Below, one piece after another: positions 54,901 through 64,000 of a stretch of 64,000 nt of DNA. Made by a program: the position numbers and the translations under genes. The stretch covers positions 111,957,793 through 112,021,792 of the forward strand of contig OZ024929.1 in assembly GCA_964017235.1 (NCBI GenBank). The letters are read 5' to 3'. Position 1 is the stretch's first letter, and every line of letters begins with the position of its first letter. The notes beneath the pieces were generated by a model that saw nothing but the letters and a program-made list of their open reading frames with translations, ran no database searches and was not told where the DNA came from. The stretch comes from Sabellastarte sp. h YS-2021 (Eukaryota; Annelida; Polychaeta; Sabellida; Sabellidae).

Positions 54901-57900
54901 AGCCCAGACAAGATTTTATAGGTCAAGGTTACTACGGCAAGTCAAAGGTCAAATCAAGGCCAGACTATGACGTTGCACACCTACACCCCTAACCAATATC
55001 TCTACCAAGTATCAGCTTCCTACACCTAACATTTGCTGAGATACAGTGCAGACAGTGCAAACTTTTCCCGCCACCTGCCCGACCATCCGGACACCATGGG
55101 TGAAAACAATAGGGCTGTGGGGTGAAAATTTACTGTGTTGTGATATGATTTCCAGTATTCCTTCACAAAAGTATATCACTCAATTTAATATAATTTGTCA
55201 TAGGTGTAAAGTATAACTGACAGTCAACATTTCTAATGTTTTCTTCATGTAAAACTGTATCTAACAACAGGCAGAGAAAGCAGCCGCATTGCTCCAAAGA
55301 CATTCAATTAAATCTCACAACTTAAATCCAATCAGTATGCTTCAAACTTTTTGCCTTCTGAAGTATTAGTTTATATTATGGGCTCACCATGCAATAAAAT
55401 TACTACAAAAGTACAAAAGAAATTCTGCATTACCACACCAGTGTCCATCATCATAGTTTCTGTTTAAATCGACCCCATGCAGTAAAGGATTTCTGGGACA
55501 AGTTTTTGCTCTATTTTTTCTTGCCAAACGCCTCATAGGATATTCTCTTGGCTTTGTAAGATCCTACATAAACATAAAGATGAATAATTTACTTGCTTAT
55601 TGCTTTAATGTGGAAATATTAATTTTACTATCTGCACAATGATTAAAACATAACAAATTCTAAAGATGACTACTAACGGGGGCATTTGCAACAAGGACGG
55701 CCCCTTCATGAGTAAGAGGCTTTGTAAGATCCTACATAAACATAAAGATGAATAATTTACTTGCTTATTGCTTTAATGTGGAAATATTAATTTGACCAAT
55801 AGATAAGCATGGCCTCATTGTAAAAGATATTTTGTTCCCAAAATAATTTTGGCAGTTAAACCTGACGACTAGTTTTGTAGCATTTCTAAAGTGGTTTTCT
55901 GACTAGTGGTTATTTTCCTAAACCGGTTTACTGTTTTCTATGTTTTCCACTTAATAAGTTAAATTTTACTATCTGCACAATGATTAAAACATAACAAATT
56001 CTAAAGATGACTACTAACGGGGGCATTTGCAACAAGGACGGCCCCTTCATGAGTAAGAAACTGTCAAATTCAGTGAAAGTTGGACATTTCAGTACTGTGT
56101 AGAGTATTCTGGTCAATAGTGTCAAAAGCTACTGACAAGTCACGCAACACCAGAGCAGTGGGTCACCTTGTGCCAGGGAGAGGTGGACCTGATTTTTATT
56201 GCCAGTAAAGCCGCTTCAGTAGAATGACCTGGACTTAAATCGGACTCATAAGGATTTTCCAGCTTATTTCTCTTTCTATATATATATGGGATATTAACCA
56301 CTTGATAACGGCCTACTTAACAAACTTGAACAGAAAGCAGACACCAGACACTGAATGGTAATCCTAAAGTTCATTTCTAGAAAGCGAAGCCTTCTTAATA
56401 AAAGGGGTGACAACCAGATTTCTGAATGCATCAGGAAAAGAGCCTTCACTTAGGGAATAATTTTAAAAATTCATTATGGATGGCAAGGGGATATCGAGAA
56501 TGTAATTACAGTGTCCAGTAAGAATGATTTAGTGGGATAATCAAATCTTGAGGACTTCATCTTCACTTATGGTCTCAAATGTATTAAAACAGAAGGCGCC
56601 AAAGTAGATGAATCAGTAGAAGAGCCTGAAGTAGGGAATGTGTCCCTAATTTTCTTATTGTCTCACAGAAAAATACAGTGAACTTGTGTGCCAGGCTTTT
56701 ATCTGAGCTAGGAGCAGGCAGGCCTGAGCCTTGATCTGTTTGACTGTATCGTGTGTTTTTTGTGCATCCATTCAAATTACCTTCTTACAGAGTATGCCAT
56801 GTAGTATGAATCAGACAACCACTCAACTGACTGCTGTTTTGCCATGCATGAGATGATAAGTGCATCCTTGTCAAACTGATGGCGAAGCCATTGACATATT
56901 GATCATGGCATATTGTTGAGATAATTGCAGAACTTGTATCAATCTTGTGATACCAAAGATAATAGAGACATGTTGTTCAATGCTGGCTGCTGGGTGGGAG
57001 AAATTCAGTTGGCATCCCATAAGAACATGGTCAGGATAGTCATCTACACTATTATTCTGGACAAGAGTGCATCTAGAGTGTGCCATAGTATTAGGCCAGT
57101 AACAACCTGAACCATGTTGCAACACTGAAGAATGTTATTAAATCTGGTCCTTTCACAACACTTGATATCCTGATGAACATTTATGTCACCAGAGGGCACC
57201 AGAACATCCCCCAAGAACCCAGTAGTATATGAATCTAGTGGACGGTACAGACACCCAGCTACAAAATTATTGTGGTCAGACTTGCAAGATAGTATGATAC
57301 TTTCGTGTGATTTAAAATCTGGTGTTGTAACAACACTAGGAGAGAAGGTTTTCCTACACAATAAACTAAGACCACCACCTATTTCTATGGATTTTGGATG
57401 AAGTTGTAGTTGGGTGGTGTGAGAGAATTAAGAAGACCGTTAGTGTCACAGGGTAAAAAACATTTCAAGATTGTAAGGCTGTAGAGGAAATGGTAACAAA
57501 AATAAAAATTATTTTATGTAGGATTATATAAATGTGACGGAATCCTGCATTAAAAGCTGTTAAAAACTGGCATGTTGCAAGATTTTTGATATTATTGTCA
57601 CTGATCGTTGAAAACACAAAACCCGCCAAGGTCTTATGTCACCAGCTAATTAATGCAAAACCCAAACATTGTACTATGAAAAATCATTGAACATATGTCA
57701 TAATTAATGAAATGTGTAGACTCTATTTTACTTACAAAACCCCAGCTGTGTTTGTAACCATCAGGATTCATCACAGGGACAAAATGCCAATCATACTTCT
57801 CCAGGAGTTCTTTTACTCCTGCCTTCTTGTGCTCGGTAATTAGCTGTAATAAAAATACAAAATTACATTCATGGTTTTGGCTGTCATCTCAATGCTAAGT

Positions 57901-60900
57901 TAAGATGTAAGTGATATTTATTCCTTTTGTGAGAGCTTCATGGGAATTTTTAATCAAGTTTGATTATGACAAACAAATTTGAGATGCATATCAAGCTTTT
58001 GGTCCAAAAATCGTTATTATAATACCATCCGTTTTTCCTCTTATTTTACCTTATAAAATTCATAAATTTTAGTTTGCTATGAAGCAAATGTACTTTAAAT
58101 ACTATTATAGCATATAATTACAGATATGAAAATTTAAGATTGGTATAATAAATAACATCACATCTCTGAATAAGTTTACACATTATTTTGAATGTATGTA
58201 CAAAGAGATTATGTCAAGTGTTTATGTAAACTACATAATCAGAAACCAAGTTGCCTTCTGTATGTGACCTATGAAAAATATCTTTGTACAAAAACACTGA
58301 AACTTGACTGTCCAGTAAGAATGCATCTTGATAATTTTCTGGTAATTAAGCTTATCCATTACTGCTAAGATGTTCCTGTTTTACCTGAGTTAGTGATTCA
58401 TTCCATCATATCATAATTAGTTGATGTGACAATTACTAACATTTAAGTTTGTTTCAAAATTGGTTATTTCTTTTCAGTAATTGTTTCCGATTACCCCCCA
58501 ATATTGATAATAGGAAATCAACACCATTTCTGCCATCAAGAAAACATTGGCAATGTAAAATAAATGGACACTGGGCAACTTGGCTGCTACATACAAGCTT
58601 GGTCCCTTATGTCTGACGAACACTCGACATGTACAACTCAAGCTACCCCTTAAAATGTATTTCTTTAACTTATTAAAATAAATTAAATTACACCCAAGAG
58701 TTTTTCTTTTGTTAAAAGTGTCCATTATCTTTCACTATTGGCCACTTTGTGATTTTGACCATATTTAGAACTCTTTTTAGCACATTTCCAAAGAAACCCT
58801 TTCACATTTATTTCTACTAAAATTATCATAAAACCGAAAAAATACTTTTCGTAAGTGTCCAATAATGAACTGTTGACTCGGTCCCTTCGGGACCTCGTAA
58901 ACAGTCCATTATTTTCCAATATTGGACACTTACTTGGCTATTAACCTATACATAATTAACTGAAAATGGATTTATTTGATTTGTTTATATTAGTGTAGAT
59001 AGGGTTAAATAAATATAGTCATGATTATTTTTCACTGGTTAATCATACAAAATGTTGGATAATAAAAGTAAACCATCCCTCGTTCGACATACACAGAACA
59101 ATATATACATTATGAAGATTAACAATTTAACACTAATGCTGCACACTCGTGTAATATTGTTATCTACATTTGTGATATATTTGTTTCTGTACATGTCATT
59201 TGGAAAGCTTCCCTATTAGATACTCCACCATTTGTTTCCATTCTTCAACAAGTTATGATCAAATAAATTTATCTGAGAGCATTCATATGATGCACTGAAA
59301 ATGACATGTAAGACTCACTTTATTGATGAACAGCATACAAGTTGTTCCTGCTATCCACTCTCTGGCATGAATCAGACAGTCAATCCATATTCCCCTCTTT
59401 GGTTTAGGTGGTTCCGGTGTTGTAGTGGTACTTGTAGTAGTTGTACTTGTAGTAGTTGTAGTAGACGTAGTTGTTGTATTGAAAGTAGTAGTTGTAGAAT
59501 AAGGGGTCGTTGTGTTACTTGTATAAGGGATAGTTGTATTAGTAATAACAGGAGTAGTTGTATTAGAAGTAGTAGTGGTAGAATTGTTTGAAGTAGTTGT
59601 TGTATTGAAAGTAGTAGTTGTAGAATTTGGGGCCGTTGTGTTACTTGTATAAGGAATAGTTGTTTTAGTAATAAAAGGAGTAGTTGTATTAGAAGTAGTA
59701 GTGGTAGAATTCTTTGAAGTTGTGGAAGATGCATTTGATTTTGAAGGTTCATAAGATGAATTTTGGGCAGAGAAAGGTGTAGTTGGAGGCCATTTGGACG
59801 ATGGCATGAATAGAGTTGAATAAATAGCCCTTTTCTTTCTCTTTTTATCCTCTTTAAGGCCAATCTATGCAATACAGTTGTAGAGTATCTACAATCATCT
59901 ATGTGTCAACTATTTAACATCAATATATACAATTATGACAATATCCAGTTCAAAAATTTATTAAGATAATCAACCAACATAACACTGAACAATTGATAAT
60001 AGTTTATTTCTATGCTGGATCAAATAAAACATTCACTTGTATACTCTGTAAAACTGTGAATAAAAGTTGTGGTGTATTGGGACTAAAGATAAAATGGCCA
60101 TACTTACAGAAAACATTTGGATGGTGTTTTTTTCAAGAGTTGTGCCAAGAGCTGTTATTCTGCATTTTAAGTCTTCTGGGCATTGTTTCTTCCATTCTTG
60201 CAATTTGTCCATCATCTATAAACCATTTATAAAAGAACCATAGCTAAAAACATTTGTTCACCTTCATTTTTTTCCAGAAAATTCTAGGCAACACTTGTTT
60301 ACTATTTACTATAGTCAAAGGAAAAAAAACCATCCAAACCTCCTCAAATGTATTAGCATCATTGATGTCAAATGGTATCTTTCCATTCTTAGATCGTTTC
60401 TTAAGTCTATCAAATTCATCCACCATGGATCTATAGAATAAAACAAATCTTATCATCTGTATATAGTTATAAAGTAGTCCAAAACATAAGATACTAATGT
60501 TACCTTGTAATGAAAAGATAACTCATCCTGAAATGTATCATTTTATAGGTAAATTGTTTTAAATTTTAGCTGCTTGTTTTAGATAATTTTTATGTATTTA
60601 AGTATCAATTTTAAAAGTTACTCAAGGATAGTCTTCAGTGTTTTCCACAAATAGTTCGCCTGAAAAAAGCCAGCAATAGTGCTCCTATGTCAGTGACTCT
60701 TACCTCTTCACTTCATCATCAAACTGGTCAGCTGCAGCTCCAGTAATACCAAACTTTTCAAATTTCTTTTTTATTTCTTCTTTGTCTTGACTTTGTACCA
60801 TTAACAAGGCAAAGTCATACTTATCTGCTGGATACTTCCACACATCAAGCTGTAGAATAAAGACCACTAGAAGGTAATATGTGCTACTTGGATAAATTAT

Positions 60901-63895
60901 ATAGTAGCAGGCGCAGTCAAAGTGGTGGCAATTTCCTTGTCATTCCAAAGTTCTACCCTTCTGTTCATAAATCTGTCAAACACTTTGGCAATAGTTTTGC
61001 TTTTGAGGCTTCCACTGTGTGGAATACTCTTCCAGATGAGATTCGTGCCTCTCCACCCCCTGGCCTCTTTCAGAAAGCAGCTTAAAATCTACCTGTGCAC
61101 TAAAGCATACCCACCTTAGCCTGGATCATCCCCTGGCATTCTCTGTGGTGCTTGACCCCTCTCCAGTCTCTGGATACTGGAATTTTGTTGACTACTTTTT
61201 CGGTTTGTTGCAACTTAGAGTCCTCTTGTGTGGGGAGATTAAGCACTATAAAAGTCCCATTAGAATTATAAGTAAAATTTTTAAGATTGATGACCAGTGC
61301 TGAACTCCTGTCTGGAATATAGTTAAAGTCGCATATACATTAAAATAAAATACATGACAATATGCAATATGGAAATGTAGATTTTGCACGTTTTTGGTAT
61401 CAGTTTTGTAAGGCATAGCCCTTAAGTCAAGACACCCACACAAAACACTTAAACTTCAGCATCATAATACATATTCCTAGAAATGTAAGTGTGGCATACA
61501 GTATACATGAGTTGTTGGTACAACTGTTTGCAGAAAGAATGATAATTAGTAGTAGATAGAAGTAGATGACACTCATTCTGGCAGCCATCTGTGTAATAAT
61601 GGGAGCTTGAGTGGATATATTTTAAAAAACCAAAAACAGGTACTTATTGTATGAATTGTATAACAGAGTGGTATGAGGAGGAAGTCTAAAAGTTTTCAAT
61701 GTCTTTTAGGAATAATTGCAGCCACACAAGCATATGCATATCAAAACAGCTCAATCCTACCATTTCTAATCATTTTAATTCTAAGTAGACTTTATAGTGC
61801 TTAATCTTCCCTTTATGAAGGGGACTCTAAAGGCGCAACAGCTCCAAGGCAGTAAACCAATTTCAGCATCTTGGGACAAAATGGAGGTAAAGCACCACAG
61901 AGAACTTCAGGTAATGAATAAGGTTGGTAAGACTAAGGTTAGTATGCCTAGGTGTATAGGTAGGTTTTCAGGTGCTTCCGGAAAGAGGCTAGAGGGGGGA
62001 TGCGCCAATCTCATCAGAAAGAACATTATATAGTTAGAGTATCAAAAGCAAAGATATAACTAAACTAGCAAAATTTTGGGTAGAAAGATACAAATGAGGA
62101 ACAACAAGAAATTTACCCCCACTCTGACTGAGACTGGTACTGTAAAAACTAATGTAAGAAACAGATATGGAGCAAAATACTTGGAAAAACCAGTGTAAAG
62201 AAACTTGTAAACAAGTGTGACTGTTTTAAACAATAAGAGATGATCAACAGGAAGCCAATGCAATTTCTTTGAAACAGGAGTTATGATGTTGTATTTGCTG
62301 GTGTTTCCAGCTGCACTAGTTTGGATACATTGTAATTTATGAAGATTGAACTGGGAGAGACTGCTGAAAAGTGAATTGCAGTAATCCAACAGACTACTGA
62401 CAAAAGCATTGGTCACAAGCATAGAAGCATCATGAGTAAGAAACTGATATGTTTGAAGTCCCTGAGCTGCACAAACAACTTTTGCAGACACTTTGAATTG
62501 AACATATTTAGACAATGAAAGACCAGAGTCGAATCACACATCCTGGGTCTTGACTGAGTCAGCTGGGCAGAGAGGACTTCCTAAGATGCCAATTGGGAAA
62601 CATGCCTACAACTTATCCCTCTGTCTTTTGAACCTAAGAGTATAAAATCAGTCTTGTTAGAATTCAATTTGCGTTTGCTATTAGACATCCACGTTTTACA
62701 TCAAGACACCTGTCCAGCTGGACAAATACAGCAGATGTTTCTTCTGTTATAACTGCACATTCACTTAGGTATCAACTGCGAAAAATGAAACCTAAAACAT
62801 TTGTGTTTACCAATCATCAAAACAAGAGGAATATGGTGCATGAACACAACAAAGAGCCAAAACAGAACCTTGGAGAACACCAAACAAGAGTTTATAAAGA
62901 TCAGATATAGCAGAACCAATTTTATCAACTAATAATCATCAATTAAATAGGAAGTGAACCATTTAAAAATAGAGCTCCCAACTCCAACTAAGTCTGAAAA
63001 CAACTGTGAAGAGTGGAATGATCAATGCTGTCAAAGGCAGCAGAGATACTGATAAATGCCAATAATTTGTGGAAGATCAGAAGGATGATCATTTTCAGTC
63101 CCAGAAGTAAGAAAGGTATTTCCAACCTTCCCAAATTTATCTGAAAAAGGAAGCAAACTAGTCCATCAATGACTTATCAGATCCAGGGAGTGAAAGTTTA
63201 CTAACGCCTGTCTTAATGTCCTAAAATAACGTAACACACAGTTGTCAGTAGTAGCTTAGACTAGATATATACCATTATCTAAATCACATTAAGATACGTG
63301 CTGTTTAAAGCATTAAATAAAGTTAAATTAAGTCTGATGTCTATTTCTGGATATATTGCGACAAATAAGTGGACAATTTAATTTGTACCTCAATTTAAGA
63401 TGTTCTGTCTGGAGCATGAAATGATCAACGCATGAGTTATGAGATTTTGAAGTAGACCGTTAATGAAAAGACATAGACACTGTTTTACATTAACACAAAA
63501 TTTTATCTTTTTTTAAAAAAAAAAACTGATAACTTACTGGAGATACATATATCAGTCAATATTTTTTAAAGTAAAGTTTTGAATGATTTCGATTGGACCA
63601 CACATCCCGAGATGAGACAGTCAAGTATTTATCTTAATTTATATTAAACTGTAATGTCATTATCTATGCCTGAGGGTGCTTTTTATTATTTTGGAAAATA
63701 TCAAACACGAAATGAACTTTCGTTTGGAAAAAATGGTAATTATTAGAATTTACCACGGTAGTTCTGCATTAGTTTAACTCTCTTATCTTTCCAATAAATA
63801 AAGAAAAAATACTCACACCAAAGTTTTCTACCAGCTTGAAAAATCTCCTCACAATCTTCTGTCTTCCTTGGAATGTAACATTTAATGCAACCATT
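51739..63895 (-). CDS. M14A zinc metallocarboxypeptidase with mucin-like insertion
   Basis: Ten exons join in phase into 581 codons from the first visible Met. Residues 1-105 are a carboxypeptidase activation peptide (VTFQGRQKIVRRFFKLVENF, LDVWKYPADKYDFALLMV) ending near basic KKRSKNG. The M14 domain follows: zinc ligands His307 and Glu310 (IHAREW) and His463 (VHSF), NPDGY at 349, Arg377 (RKNR), Asn393-Arg394 (DLNRNY), catalytic Glu549 (VELRG). It should cleave C-terminal residues outside the cell. Residues ~154-292 are a Thr/Ser/Asn/Pro-rich insertion just before IWIDC. The usual Tyr248 position appears to be Phe or Leu. The residue at the S1' specificity position looks like Met, favouring hydrophobic C-termini (inference). 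A signal-peptide exon probably lies upstream, outside the window. Confidence 0.9.
52333..52408 (-). CDS. Carboxypeptidase exon: helix before specificity loop
   Basis: Acceptor tatgtgttacag. The donor is taken as GCTT|gtgaag because it alone gives the phase needed by the last exon. 76 bp, phase 0 to 1. Encodes LKKLSQAAEAASEKAGGQEW then KSGPA. Stronger-looking donors 24-45 bp downstream would break the frame. Confidence 0.78.
52960..53237 (-). CDS. Carboxypeptidase exon: third zinc ligand
   Basis: Acceptor cccttctctttag, donor GACAGG|gtatgt. 278 bp, phase 1 to 0. Encodes AKDKRYKDPCDFQLYCGAKA, ASEKETQAIQSQL and LDLLLTVHSFANAWLIPTAR. His463 in VHSF is the third zinc ligand; DPC...Y.G..A.SE.ET is the usual M14A segment. 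Confidence 0.92.
53238..53929. other. Intron; nothing recognisable
   Basis: AT-rich sequence before the satellite; no supported feature. Confidence 0.4.
53930..55060. repeat. ~146-bp satellite rich in AGGTCA motifs
   Basis: About seven to eight tandem units of ~146 bp in an intron of the carboxypeptidase gene. Each has caaggtcaaaggtcaaatca followed by aggtca, then accctaaccaatgtcc, aagtatcaacttcctacacc, and agatatagcccagacaagat, then ataggtcaaggtcac. The first unit is diverged. Short open frames are by-products. Confidence 0.93.
55434..55563 (-). CDS. Carboxypeptidase exon: substrate-binding Arg/Asn-Arg
   Basis: Acceptor gtttatgtag, donor TGGTGTG|gtaatg. 130 bp, phase 0 to 1. Encodes DLTKPREYPMRRLARKNRAK then TCPRNPLLHGVDLNRNYDDG. 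Contains the RKNR and GVDLNRNY signatures that hold the substrate carboxylate. Confidence 0.92.
55550..56057. repeat. Rearranged tandem duplication next to a carboxypeptidase exon
   Basis: Block A (55550-55625) recurs at 55718-55793, and block B (55621-55716) recurs at 55962-56057. In the downstream copy A and B are 168 bp apart; in the upstream copy they are fused at aattt. So a segment was duplicated in tandem and one copy then lost its middle at a 5-bp microhomology. Block A includes the splice acceptor and first 14 bases of the exon at 55434-55563. Confidence 0.88.
56058..57420 (-). pseudogene. Degraded LINE, endonuclease plus RT parts
   Basis: Minus strand. Endonuclease remnants: FVAGCLYRPLDSYTTGFL, SGDINVHQDI, TLDALLSRI (57.36-57.04 kb). 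RT remnants: SEGSFPDAFRNLVVTPLLKK (about 56.45-56.38 kb), GHSTEAALLAIKIRS (about 56.2 kb), and DLSVAFDTIDQNTLH (about 56.13-56.09 kb). Many stops and frameshifts. Inserted in the carboxypeptidase intron, same orientation. Confidence 0.8.
57736..57843 (-). CDS. Carboxypeptidase exon: NPDGY motif
   Basis: Acceptor tttttattacag, donor GGTTTT|gtaagt. 108 bp, phase 0 to 0. Encodes LITEHKKAGVKELLEKYDWH then FVPVMNPDGYKHSWGF, matching the conserved YDxxxxPxxNPDGY segment of M14. Confidence 0.92.
57844..59318. other. Intron with a small hairpin element
   Basis: No coding frame. Contains the palindromic element at 58851-58933. Confidence 0.45.
58851..58933. mobile_element. Small foldback hairpin element
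   Basis: Outer arms gtaagtgtccaata and tattggacacttac are perfect complements. Inner arms atgaactgtt(g)ac and gt(a)aacagtccat are near-complements. The centre is the palindrome ggtcccttcgggacc. The whole 83 bp could form a long hairpin. Confidence 0.7.
59319..59864 (-). CDS. Carboxypeptidase exon: mucin-like insertion and HxxE zinc motif
   Basis: Acceptor tattgcatag, donor AATAAA|gtgagt. 546 bp, phase 0 to 0. Starts IGLKEDKKRKKRAIYSTLFM, passes through ~135 residues rich in Thr, Ser, Asn and Pro, and ends KPKRGIWIDCLIHAREWI, AGTTCMLFINK. The insertion and the zinc motif share one uninterrupted exon, so the Thr-rich part cannot be skipped without losing the catalytic ligands unless an internal acceptor is used. 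Confidence 0.9.
59403..59745 (-). repeat. Coding tandem repeat (42-residue mucin-like unit)
   Basis: Two tandem ~126-bp units (59703-59455 region) encode NSTTTTSNTTTPFITKTTIP and its near copy, each followed by YTSNTT and STTTTFNTTTTS. A purer Thr stretch follows. Many N-x-T/S sequons and dense Thr/Ser suggest heavy glycosylation. Confidence 0.85.
60108..60215 (-). CDS. Carboxypeptidase exon: start of M14 domain
   Basis: Acceptor aaatggtttatag, donor TTTTCT|gtaagt. 108 bp, phase 0 to 0. Encodes MMDKLQEWKKQCPEDLKCRI then TALGTTLEKNTIQMFS, corresponding to the iGxTxEgrxi strand of M14 enzymes. Confidence 0.88.
60340..60430 (-). CDS. Carboxypeptidase exon: pro-mature junction
   Basis: Acceptor gttttattctatag, donor GAGGAG|gtttgg (a weak donor). 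91 bp, phase 2 to 0. Encodes SMVDEFDRLKKRSKNGKIPF then DINDANTFEE. The basic KKRSKNGK stretch is a likely activation cleavage region. Confidence 0.85.
60704..60849 (-). CDS. Carboxypeptidase exon: activation peptide
   Basis: Acceptor tttattctacag, donor GAAGAG|gtaaga. 146 bp, phase 0 to 2. Encodes LDVWKYPADKYDFALLMVQS, QDKEEIKKKFEKFGITGAAA, DQFDDEVK. Confidence 0.88.
60868..61262 (+). pseudogene. LINE 3' fragment, L2/CR1-like
   Basis: Plus-strand remnant of the RT C-terminus: SGGNFLVIPKFYPSVHKSVK, FGNSFAFEASTVWNTLPDEI, then the 3' phrase gggagattaagcactataaa. It is antisense to the carboxypeptidase gene. Confidence 0.8.
61786..63215 (-). pseudogene. Degraded LINE RT fragment, L2/CR1-like
   Basis: On the minus strand a former RT reads AAFDSIDHSTLHSCF near 63.0 kb, then VTNAFVSSLLDYCNSLFSSL, KLQCIQ, KKLHWLPVDHLLLFKTVTLV and FSKYFAPYL (62.5-62.1 kb), with stops and frameshifts. 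Its 3' end, complemented, carries gggaagattaagcactataa at 61.79-61.81 kb. It lies in a carboxypeptidase intron, in the gene's own orientation. Confidence 0.8.
63216..63816. other. Intron; nothing recognisable
   Basis: AT-rich intron sequence between a LINE fragment and the most upstream carboxypeptidase exon in the window. Confidence 0.4.
63817..63895 (-). CDS. Carboxypeptidase exon: start of activation peptide
   Basis: Acceptor aatattttacag, donor TTTGGT|gtgagt. Two bases of its first codon come from an upstream exon, unless the ATG is the real start. Encodes MVALNVTFQGRQKIVRRFFK then LVENFG. Confidence 0.78.
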
Positions 63896-64000
63896 CTGTA
63901 AAATATTGGCAATTTTGTCCAGAGAGATATTTTGAAAATTGTTTATATCTATTTGCATAACTTATCTTTTATACTCATCAACAATCCTAAACCTTTAACA

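Noticed and set aside
59372-59872. 166-codon Leu/Gln-rich frame antisense-phase to the mucin-like exon
   Set aside because: Shadow of the Thr-rich frame; low-complexity triplets stay open in other frames, and only the IGL...HAREW frame joins flanking exons.
1-64000. CRISPR arrays, rRNA genes, bacterial operons, prophage
   Set aside because: Nothing in the sequence supports them; tandem arrays here are contiguous satellites without spacers, and genes have spliceosomal introns.

Overview
This window looks like AT-rich animal nuclear DNA. It has GT-AG introns, dispersed tRNA-derived SINEs, non-LTR and tyrosine-recombinase (YR) retrotransposons, and several unrelated satellite arrays. The mix of elements fits a marine invertebrate, most likely a mollusc or another lophotrochozoan; that is inference. 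I saw no bacterial operon logic, CRISPR array or rRNA.

Layout. 1-1.8 kb: nothing recognisable. 1.8-7.2 kb: a long satellite that changes from ~170-bp and ~132-bp units to near-identical 321-bp units. 7.4-8.3 kb: a leucine-rich-repeat protein exon (minus strand). 8.6-12.7 kb: a minisatellite, a MITE with perfect terminal inverted repeats (TIRs), and a satellite-bearing repeat that recurs at 35.9-36.6 kb. 12.7-15.8 kb: a foldback-like transposon with 25-bp TIRs and inverted 21-bp minisatellite arms, invaded by a truncated LINE. 15.8-18.4 kb: SINEs, a MITE and a captured RNase H fragment. 18.8-31.7 kb: one YR retrotransposon (gag, RT-RNase H, YR; split direct repeats) whose gag is interrupted by a complete 6-kb L1/Tx1-like LINE with an intact 1282-codon ORF.

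32.7-50.0 kb: a plus-strand multi-exon gene of unknown function. Its introns hold a second, decayed YR retrotransposon (39.3-43.9 kb) and a decayed L2/CR1-like LINE (44.9-48.0 kb) whose polyprotein starts with a 2A-like motif. One 79-bp exon sits in an exact tandem duplication. 50.5-51.1 kb: a hAT-like MITE.

51.7-63.9 kb: a minus-strand M14A metallocarboxypeptidase gene. Ten exons join in phase to give 581 codons from the first Met seen. The zinc ligands and catalytic Glu are present, but a ~135-residue Thr/Ser-rich mucin-like segment sits inside the catalytic domain just before the HxxE zinc motif. Its introns hold three LINE fragments, a ~146-bp satellite rich in nuclear-receptor half-sites (AGGTCA), and rearranged duplications. 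The upstream exon carrying any signal peptide lies beyond the window end.

The host genes are two or three; almost everything else is mobile or satellite DNA, much of it nested.
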